Source: Pirellulales bacterium (GTDB taxonomy: Bacteria > Planctomycetota > Planctomycetia > Pirellulales > JAICIG01). Taken from it: 53,462 nt of DNA. Below, piece by piece: positions 1 to 5,913 of this stretch. The notes beneath the pieces were generated by a model. The model had not been told where the DNA came from and ran no database searches. It saw only the letters and a program-made list of their open reading frames with translations. The DNA is taken from positions 1 to 53,462 of the forward strand of contig JAICLL010000020.1 in the NCBI GenBank assembly GCA_025927475.1, written 5' to 3'. Each line of letters opens with the position of its first letter. Position 1 is the first letter of the stretch. The translations under genes and the position numbers were made by a program.

Positions 1-124
1 GCTGCGCTCGGCCCACCCTACGGCCCTGAGCACACGACGACCTATCTTGAATCTCCCAACCGATCAGAATCGCGCCGCGTCCGGAGATTTCATCATTCAA
101 CCGAGCGGGCCAAATGGGCGGGGA

Positions 125-1192
125 TTACCGTGTGCGGCGGCGCCCTGGCTTAAGGCTGGCCTTCGCAGCGTCCGGCGCCAGGCTGCCCGTGGCGTCGGAC
201 CGCCGCCATTGATCGAGCAACGTGCGTAAGCGCTCCGCATGCGGCGCCGTATCGGGCACGCCTTCGCCCAAGTTGTCCAGCGCATATTGAAGCAGCTCAG
301 GATCGCGGTTTTTTCTCAACGCCATATCGAGCTTGAATGTCAGCACGGCAACCGGGCAACTGGCGTGAATCTTGGCCGATTTATTCAGTCCATACACCAG
401 CGACGGTATGGCCGCCGGGGTGAGCCGGTCAAAGTCGTGCTTTGCCAGGTCGGCCTGCGGGCGCGTGAGCCGGCCAAGATCGGCCTCGATAAACCGATCG
501 ACCACTTCGACGTACGGTTGCTGGTTGGCGGCGGCGGGACGCGGAGTGTCGTCGGGCAAGGCGGCTGTTTCGACCGGTCCGCCCGGGCCCGAGCGCTCGG
601 CGGTCGCCGGGTCGGCTTTAGAAGCTGCGCGGGGCGTTCCGCCGCCGAGCGGGTCTTGCGCTGGCGCGGTTTCCGAAGGCGGCCCCACACGAGCCGGCGC
701 CATGGTGTCGCCGGCGAGCGCGGTCGCCGTAGCGGCCATTTTTTCTGGCTCGTCGCTGGCAACTGAATCGGGAGATGGCGGATCGCTCGCTACCGGCTCG
801 ACGGCACTGGGCGCCGCTTCTCGGGCGGTTTGCTCGCGCGCCGCGAGAGCGTCGCCGTCTTCCGCTGGGCTCGCGTCCTCGTCCGCCAGCGGTGGGGAAA
901 CCGCCGGTTGCGGCTCGGCATGCGCCAGGGCAATGGGCGCGGTTGCGCCGCCGAGTTTCACATCGCCCGTGTAACTGGCATACAGTTGCAGCGAGCCCGC
1001 GGTATGGTCGGTCGTGGTCGGCACGGTCAGCGAGCCGAGCACCACGACGGTCAGCGCGTGCAGCAACAGGCTGCCCAGCCAGCAAGGAATCTCGCGTTGT
1101 CGTTCCCGCCACCAGCGACGCCGCAGCAACGCCAACCGTTCGCGCGGTCCCAACACGCTCGGGGAAGCGAAAGCAAACGTCTCCATAAGCAT
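125..1192 (-). CDS. membrane-anchored hypothetical protein with proline/alanine-rich linker
   Basis: 355 aa from the ATG at 1192, which has AGGGAAGG about 7 bases upstream; an in-frame start at 1234 exists but adds residues unlike a leader. The N-terminus is basic (RRRWWRERQRE) and is followed by one hydrophobic segment near residues 35-55 (GSLLLHALTVVVLGSL), so the protein is probably a single-pass inner membrane protein. Residues about 75-230 are a low-complexity Ala/Pro/Asp/Glu linker. The last third (VVDRFIEADLGRLTRPQ... IPSLVYGLNKSAKIHASCPV) is folded and resembles a HEAT-like domain I associate with planctomycete proteins that also carry von Willebrand A domains. No catalytic motif is visible. 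The role is unknown; the domain comparison is from memory. Confidence 0.75.
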   Translation of the reverse strand: MLMETFAFASPSVLGPRERLALLRRRWWRERQREIPCWLGSLLLHALTVVVLGSLTVPTTTDHTAGSLQLYASYTGDVKLGGATAPIALAHAEPQPAVSPPLADEDASPAEDGDALAAREQTAREAAPSAVEPVASDPPSPDSVASDEPEKMAATATALAGDTMAPARVGPPSETAPAQDPLGGGTPRAASKADPATAERSGPGGPVETAALPDDTPRPAAANQQPYVEVVDRFIEADLGRLTRPQADLAKHDFDRLTPAAIPSLVYGLNKSAKIHASCPVAVLTFKLDMALRKNRDPELLQYALDNLGEGVPDTAPHAERLRTLLDQWRRSDATGSLAPDAAKASLKPGRRRTR

Positions 1193-1277
1193 CGCCGGCC
1201 TTCCCTGCCCACGGTGCGATTGGTCTAAACGCAAGGATCTGTTCTACAGCGCCCGCCGGCAATGTCAAAGCCGTGGG

Positions 1278-1410
1278 GGTGTTGTCCTAACACTGAGTTG
1301 GTGGCCGAATAAGTGACACAAACCCGAAGCGCAAGCGAGGCGAAACCGGCCATTTCCTCGCTTGCGCTTCGGGTTTGTGTAAGTGACCAACTCACTGTTG
1401 GGACACCACC
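1278..1410. repeat. MITE-like palindromic element with 25-bp perfect inverted repeat
   Basis: Positions 1316-1340 and 1356-1380 are perfect 25-base reverse complements around a 15-base loop. A second outer pair, 1284-1302 and 1386-1404, matches at 17 of 19 bases, so almost the whole 130-bp intergenic space is one nested palindrome. It contains no coding potential and lies between two minus-strand genes. The structure suggests a non-autonomous mobile element or a dispersed repeat; a transcription terminator is less likely because no T-run follows. Confidence 0.7.
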
Positions 1411-1447
1411 GCCGTCGGGCTTCCACGGGCTAATTGAATGACTCGGG

Positions 1448-2170
1448 CTAGAACAAGCCAAAACCCCCGAAGCCGAAACCGAAGCCAAACGGCGCATAGG
1501 GCGGATAGAAAGGTCGGCGACGCCGCTGTTGCACCGGGTGGTGCCGCGGATGGTATTCGCTGAACCGGTTGCTCATCACGGCCCGGTCGAGCGCCCGTTC
1601 GCGCGCGTCTTCGTCGGCCCGCAACTGCCGCTGGTGCATCGAAAGCCGCGTTTCGCGCATCCGTTCGAAGGCGAGCGATTCTTGATGTTCCGACCAGCGG
1701 CGCCGTTCCAGGCCGGCCAGCGCCCGCTGCAGTTGCGCCGCGTTGAGGCGGGCCACGTCGGGATAGTGCAAGTCGAGCTGTTGTGCATACGACGGCGCGG
1801 CTGCCGAGAGTGTGCTTGACAGCCAAGCCATGGTTTCCTGCCATTCGGCGCTCGACAAGATCGACAGCTTGGCATCCAAATCGCGGTGGAAATCCGCCAA
1901 CTCATCGGTGTTCATACTTGCAAGACGGCGTTGTTGATCGGCCTTAATCTGATCCACCTGGCTGGCGTCGTAGATGGATTGCGCCGAAAGCCATTCGTCA
2001 AAACCGTGGAGCGACTCGCGCAAGGTTGGGCTGCTCGTCGCGGCATCGCGGCTATCGGCAGCGCCCGCACTCGCCCGCCCCAGCGACAGGACGCACAGCG
2101 CCACAAGACAGACCGTGGCTTTTCGAAGTAGAGCCTTCGTATTGGGGGTTTGCAATCCGATGATGCACAT
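1448..2170 (-). CDS. secreted hypothetical protein with Gly/Phe-rich tail
   Basis: 240 aa from the ATG at 2170, preceded by GAGG 8 bases upstream; a GTG three codons earlier is less well placed. A signal peptide is visible (LLRKATVCLVALCVLSLGRASAGA). The middle (residues about 40-200) is charged and mostly helical, with many Arg, Glu and Gln residues (RALAGLERRRWSEHQESLAFERMRE), suggesting a coiled segment. The C-terminus is an unusual basic stretch followed by PFYPPYAPFGFGFGFGGFGLF-type aromatic/glycine repeats. I recognise no enzyme family. Probably periplasmic or surface exposed; function unknown. Confidence 0.7.
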   Translation of the reverse strand: MCIIGLQTPNTKALLRKATVCLVALCVLSLGRASAGAADSRDAATSSPTLRESLHGFDEWLSAQSIYDASQVDQIKADQQRRLASMNTDELADFHRDLDAKLSILSSAEWQETMAWLSSTLSAAAPSYAQQLDLHYPDVARLNAAQLQRALAGLERRRWSEHQESLAFERMRETRLSMHQRQLRADEDARERALDRAVMSNRFSEYHPRHHPVQQRRRRPFYPPYAPFGFGFGFGGFGLF

Positions 2171-2329
2171 GGGAACCACCTCGCCGGAAACGTCGCGGCT
2201 TTTAATAACCTGTTACTATTCTACAACATAGATCAACACCTAGCGCGTTTTATAGGGTAAGAGATGCGAATTTCGGGCCGTTCCGGTTAGACTCATTGCC
2301 GGAGGGTTCAATCTAACAGGAGCAACCGC

Positions 2330-3346
2330 ATGCCCGAATTGAACGATGGCGAAACTGCTGAAGTCAAAGGCTCGGCCAAGCTTCCTTATCTTCTGAAGAA
2401 TACGGGCGGGGTGTATAGTTGCTCTTGCCCGGCCTGGCGGAACCAATCGATTCCGATCGAACGGCGGACCTGCAAACACCTGCGTGCCTTCCGCGGCGAG
2501 CAAGCCGAGCAAGACCGCATCGGCGGCCCGTTGCCGGCCAAAGCCGCCGCCCCGGCCGCCTCCGCCACCGCGCCGGCTCTGCTGCTCGCCCACAGTTGGC
2601 AGAACGACACCGATTTGACCGATTGGTGGATGAGCGAAAAGCTCGACGGCGTCCGGGCGTACTGGGACGGTCGGCAGTTCCTTTCGCGGCTGGGCAATGT
2701 GTATCACGCGCCCGATTTTTTTATCGCCGGCTTGCCCAACGTGCCGTTGGACGGCGAGCTTTGGCTTGGCCGCAAGGCGTTTCAACGCTGTGTGAGCATT
2801 GTCCGCCGGCAAGACAAAAGCGACCTCTGGCGGTCGGTGCGCTTTTTGGTGTTCGATCTGCCGGCGGCCGCCGAGCCGTTTGAAGAGCGGCTCGCGCAGT
2901 TGCGCGACTGCCTGGCGTCGAGCTCACCGCCGTTCGCCGAAATCCATTCGCACCAGCGCTGCCAAGGCGCCGATCATTTGCGCGAAGAGCTTGCCCGCGT
3001 CGAGGCGCTCGGCGGCGAAGGGCTGATGCTGCGGCAGCCGGGGTCGCGGTATGAGGCCGGCCGCTCGCCCACCTTGCTGAAAGTGAAAACGTTTCACGAT
3101 GCGGAAGCGCGCGTCGTCGACCATCTGCCGGGCACGGGACGGCACAAAGGCCGGTTGGGCGCCGTGGTGGTCGAGTTGCCCGACGGGACGAGCTTTTCCA
3201 TCGGCACCGGCTTTTCCGATGCGCAGCGCGAGCAGCCGCCCGCGATCGGCAGCGTGGTAACGTTTCGCTACCAGGAGCTTTCCGACCGCGGCGTGCCGCG
3301 ATTCCCGTCGTTCGTGCGCGTCCATCAAGAGACACTGAATGGCTGA
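2330..3346 (+). CDS. SWIM zinc finger-containing ATP-dependent DNA ligase
   Basis: 338 aa with an AGGAG ribosome site 7 bases before the ATG. It would seal DNA nicks by forming a lysine-AMP intermediate with ATP. Residues 20-50 show a SWIM zinc finger (C31, C33, C48, H50). After a short Ala/Pro linker, the adenylation motif I appears as EKLDGVRAYWDG with K104 as the expected nucleophile. Later ligase motifs follow: LDGELWLG, a VRFLVFDLP stretch, EGLMLRQPGS and LLKVK. An OB-like C-terminal region (GRLGAVVVELPDGTSFSIGTGF) completes the minimal ligase plan. The size fits small accessory bacterial ATP ligases rather than the NAD-dependent LigA, so a repair role is inferred. The SWIM domain probably adds DNA or protein binding. 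Confidence 0.9.
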   Translation: MPELNDGETAEVKGSAKLPYLLKNTGGVYSCSCPAWRNQSIPIERRTCKHLRAFRGEQAEQDRIGGPLPAKAAAPAASATAPALLLAHSWQNDTDLTDWWMSEKLDGVRAYWDGRQFLSRLGNVYHAPDFFIAGLPNVPLDGELWLGRKAFQRCVSIVRRQDKSDLWRSVRFLVFDLPAAAEPFEERLAQLRDCLASSSPPFAEIHSHQRCQGADHLREELARVEALGGEGLMLRQPGSRYEAGRSPTLLKVKTFHDAEARVVDHLPGTGRHKGRLGAVVVELPDGTSFSIGTGFSDAQREQPPAIGSVVTFRYQELSDRGVPRFPSFVRVHQETLNG

Positions 3347-3638
3347 CACGATACAAGCGGTTCATTGGCGAGGGGGTGGTCAACTTGAGGGAGGCTATCT
3401 CACCTGGCTTCCCAGTCGTGAATCGACCAACGACGTTCTCTGGCGGTCGATCGTGCGTACGGAACTGGGCACGCTGTCCGACGTGCGGCAAGAGATTAGA
3501 GTCGTAAGCAGAAATGGGCAACTTCAAATCATTCCTCCAGGAGCGCCGCTGCCGACCATCTATTCCGTCTCCGATGCCATACTTCATTCGTCCGAGACCG
3601 CCTCGATCAGCCGCTCGATATCCTCTTCGTTGTTGTAG
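3339..3638 (+). CDS. doubtful small ORF overlapping the ligase stop
   Basis: 99 codons starting inside the ligase stop region (ATGGCTGA overlap) and running into the 3' end of the convergent aminotransferase gene. The first 70 residues (RGGGQLEGGYLTWLPSRESTNDVLW...) could be a protein, but the Ser-rich end is simply antisense to the neighbour. There is no clear ribosome site apart from possible coupling to the ligase. It is listed because the 237 bases between the two genes are otherwise unexplained; I would not rely on it. Confidence 0.22.
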   Translation: MADTIQAVHWRGGGQLEGGYLTWLPSRESTNDVLWRSIVRTELGTLSDVRQEIRVVSRNGQLQIIPPGAPLPTIYSVSDAILHSSETASISRSISSSLL

Positions 3639-4747
3639 GCGTGCGGGCTGGCGCGCAGCCGGCCCTCGCGGCAGCTCAGCACCACCTGGCGCTGGCGGCA
3701 GCGACGGCGCACTTCGGCGGGGTTTTCGCCGGGTATCTCGAACGAAACAATGCCGCTGGCGTGCGCCTCGTCGCGGCAGCTCACGGTCACCGCCCCCACC
3801 GATGACAACCGCTGGCAAAGCAAATCGGTGAGACCCAAGACGCGCGTGGCGATTTCGCTGACGGGGAATCCGGCGAGCAGCTCCAGGCTGGCGCCGAAGG
3901 CCAGCAAGCCGGGCATGTTGTAAGTGCCCCCTTCATAGCGCCGCGCCGCCGGCTTGAAGTTTAACTCGATGTGACTGTAATCGTGGGCCTGCACCACACT
4001 GTTCCAACCGACGCCCAAGGGGCGGAGCCGGTCGAGATGCTCGCTCCGCACATACAACAGGCCGGCCCCCTCGGGACCCAGCAACCATTTGTGCCCATCG
4101 GCCGAAAGAAAATCGACGGGCGTTTGTTGCACATCCAGCGGAAACACGCCCAAGCCCTGAATGGCGTCGAGAAACACCAGCGCCCCCCGGCGATGAGCCA
4201 TATCGACCAAGGCGTCGACGTCGAGCCGCCAGCCGCTGGCATAACCCACCCAACTTGCCGTGACAATCCGCGTGCGGTCGTCGCAAGCCCGAGCCAACTC
4301 GTCGATTTCGACGCGGCCCTCTTGCACCGGTACGCGACGCACTTCGACGCCGCGCGCCTGCAAATTCATCCAGGGATAGAGATTCGAGGGAAACTCGTTG
4401 GCCGGCGCGACGACGTTATCGCCCGATTGCCAAGGAAATCCTTCGGCGACCAGGTTGATGCCTTCGGTGGTGCTGTGGATGAGCGCGATCTCGCCGGGAT
4501 CGGCGCGTAGCAATTCGGCGCCGCGGCGGCGGACATGTTCGAGTTGGGCCGCCCACTGCGGCCACTCGACGACGCCGTTCTGCGAGACATCGTCGGCCCA
4601 GTTGGTCAGCGCGGCCCGCGCCGGCAGCGAAAGCGGCGCCACGGCGGCATGATCGAAATAGGCCCATTTGCCCGCCGCCGGCACCAGCCGGCGCAGCTCG
4701 TCCCAGCGGTCGTTGTTGCTGAGTTCATGGGCGGTTGTGCTGGCCAT
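3584..4747 (-). CDS. class V aminotransferase (cysteine desulfurase-like fold)
   Basis: 387 aa from the ATG at 4747; the open frame extends further upstream but that part is arginine/proline-rich and non-conserved. It is a PLP-dependent enzyme of the class V family: the N-terminal FDHAAVAPL motif, a STTEGINLVAEG substrate-loop region, and the Schiff-base lysine in SADGHKWLLGPEGAG. The second domain (residues about 260-387) includes YEGGTYNMPGLLAFGASLELL and a C-terminal SPHAYNNEEDIERLIE that is typical of the isopenicillin epimerase/SufS-like subgroup. No active-site cysteine loop of cysteine desulfurases is evident, so the substrate is open. It is divergent from the thioredoxin-like gene at 4879. 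Confidence 0.87.
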   Translation of the reverse strand: MASTTAHELSNNDRWDELRRLVPAAGKWAYFDHAAVAPLSLPARAALTNWADDVSQNGVVEWPQWAAQLEHVRRRGAELLRADPGEIALIHSTTEGINLVAEGFPWQSGDNVVAPANEFPSNLYPWMNLQARGVEVRRVPVQEGRVEIDELARACDDRTRIVTASWVGYASGWRLDVDALVDMAHRRGALVFLDAIQGLGVFPLDVQQTPVDFLSADGHKWLLGPEGAGLLYVRSEHLDRLRPLGVGWNSVVQAHDYSHIELNFKPAARRYEGGTYNMPGLLAFGASLELLAGFPVSEIATRVLGLTDLLCQRLSSVGAVTVSCRDEAHASGIVSFEIPGENPAEVRRRCRQRQVVLSCREGRLRASPHAYNNEEDIERLIEAVSDE

Positions 4748-4878
4748 CACCCCAAATTTAAGACGCGACCGAATTTCCGCAAGTCTTGCCTTGTTTGGCC
4801 GGGTGCGAGTAAACTGCGCGGCAAGCCGGGCGCGGCGTCCGGCGGTGGGTTTTCCACAAGACACAAAGGAGCGAGTCG

Positions 4879-5436
4879 ATGATGCAACCCATCGGTTACG
4901 TCGGATTGCTGGCGGCGGCGTTGGCCGCGGGAGCGCTGAAGAGCGGCCCGCAGGTCGGCGATTCGGTCGAAGCATTCCAAGTGGTCAAATGTGCGGGCGC
5001 CGAAAAAGACGGCGTGCGCGTGGGGCAAGAACTCTGCTATCGCTGAAAGTACGGCGGAAGCCCCGTCGTCATGGTTTTCTCTCGAAAATCAGACGCGGCC
5101 TTGGCCAGTTTGGTCAAGAAGCTGGATCAAGCGATCGACAAGCACGCTGACGAAAAGCTCAAAGTTTTCGTCAATCTCTTAGGCGACGACCGCGACAAGC
5201 TCGAAGAGCAAGCGGAGCAATTGGTCGCCGACCAGAAGCTGAAGAACATCCCGGTGGTCGTACCCGTCGAGTTTGAAGAGGGTCCGGCCAATTACGGGTT
5301 GAATCCCGCAGCGGACCTGACGGTGCTGTATTACCGCGGGATGAAAGTGAAGGCGAACCGCGCCCTCGGCGAAGACGAATTCACCAAGAAGCGCGTCGAT
5401 TCGTTGGTCGAGGAAATCTCGAAGATCGTCAAATAG
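4879..5436 (+). CDS. thioredoxin-like exported protein with in-frame TGA (candidate CxxU selenoprotein)
   Basis: Reads as one 185-codon gene if TGA at 5044-5046 (codon 56) is decoded. AAGGAG at 4866-4871 lies 7 bases before the ATG, and the 55 codons before the TGA form a leader (YVGLLAAALAAGALKSGP) and a domain start VGDSVEAFQVVK. The TGA falls in C53-Y-R-TGA-K-Y-G, followed in the same frame by SPVVMVFSRKSD and 120 more codons with a thioredoxin-like pattern (VFVNLLGDD, NIPVVVPVEFEEGPANYGLN). From memory, planctomycete relatives have CYRCKYG here, so the TGA replaces the second cysteine of a CxxC motif. Selenocysteine would give a CxxU redox pair. Alternatives are a nonsense mutation or a sequence error (TGA versus TGC/TGT). 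An internal ATG at 5071 lacks a ribosome site. A strong terminator follows, so the gene is monocistronic. Confidence 0.7.
5067..5095 (+). promoter_or_regulatory. hairpin downstream of the in-frame TGA (possible SECIS-like element)
   Basis: An 8-bp stem (5072-5079 with 5084-5091, one G-U pair) is capped by a 4-base loop at 5080-5083 and extended, across a bulged A at 5071, by 4 more pairs (5067-5070 with 5092-5095). The apical loop starts 34 bases after the TGA, inside the spacing known for bacterial SECIS elements (about 16-37). The loop sequence is TCTC, which lacks the guanosine normally required in the first two loop positions, so this is not a canonical element. Confidence 0.3.
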
Positions 5437-5470
5437 CGATCTGCACGACAAGGCGCAGGGCGCAACGAGC

Positions 5471-5508
5471 GGGCCGGGCCTGGCATTGCCAGCGCCCGGC
5501 CCTTTTTT
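5471..5508 (+). terminator. strong rho-independent terminator
   Basis: A 9-bp GC stem (5471-5479 with 5494-5502) continues into a 5-bp stem (5480-5484 with 5488-5492), interrupted by one unpaired base, with a 3-base loop, and is followed directly by six T residues. It sits 35 bases after the stop of the thioredoxin-like gene. Confidence 0.88.
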
Positions 5509-5528
5509 GTAGGCGGCCCTCGCCGCGA

Positions 5529-5822
5529 TCAGCGCGATCCCGCGCCGATCCGTTGACCTTTCGATTTCGGACGGTGTACGCGCAGCCGCTGGCAATGTTC
5601 GAGTGCCGCGCGAGTGACGTTGAGCATTTCGTCGGTAATCTGCTCAAGTTGCCGCGCGTCGGACAATGCCCTTTGCAGATCGTGACTGGCAGAGTTCTCA
5701 ATGGTCGTGGCCTGCCGCGACCAGCGTCCGACCAGGTAGCCGAGCGACGCCACCGCCGCCAAGCCCAAGGTGGCCGGAATGCTCGGCAGTTCGACGCCGG
5801 ACGTAAAAAGTTGGTTGAGCAT
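5529..5822 (-). CDS. small membrane protein resembling the N-terminus of planctomycete GGDEF proteins
   Basis: 97 aa from the ATG at 5822, which has GGAGG 8-9 bases upstream; the frame remains open to 5870 but without a ribosome site. One transmembrane segment (PATLGLAAVASLGYLVGRW) follows a short periplasmic-side N-terminus, then a charged helical region (SASHDLQRALSDARQLEQITDEMLNVTRAALEHC). This arrangement recalls the sensor half of membrane-bound diguanylate cyclases in planctomycetes, but the protein stops at a basic tail with no GGDEF domain. It could be a truncated cyclase remnant or an independent small membrane protein. The family link is from memory. Confidence 0.6.
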   Translation of the reverse strand: MLNQLFTSGVELPSIPATLGLAAVASLGYLVGRWSRQATTIENSASHDLQRALSDARQLEQITDEMLNVTRAALEHCQRLRVHRPKSKGQRIGAGSR

Positions 5823-5913
5823 GGACTTCGCCCTCCAGAGGGAATGCTGACGCCCCAGAATATATAGCATCTATTCCGGTGGTGGGCGGCCGGGTCGAAC
5901 CGTCCGGCGACGG

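Noticed and set aside
4748..4975. Extended N-terminus of the class V aminotransferase
   Set aside because: Arg/Pro-rich text overlapping the divergent thioredoxin-like gene; the ATG at 4747 fits the family.
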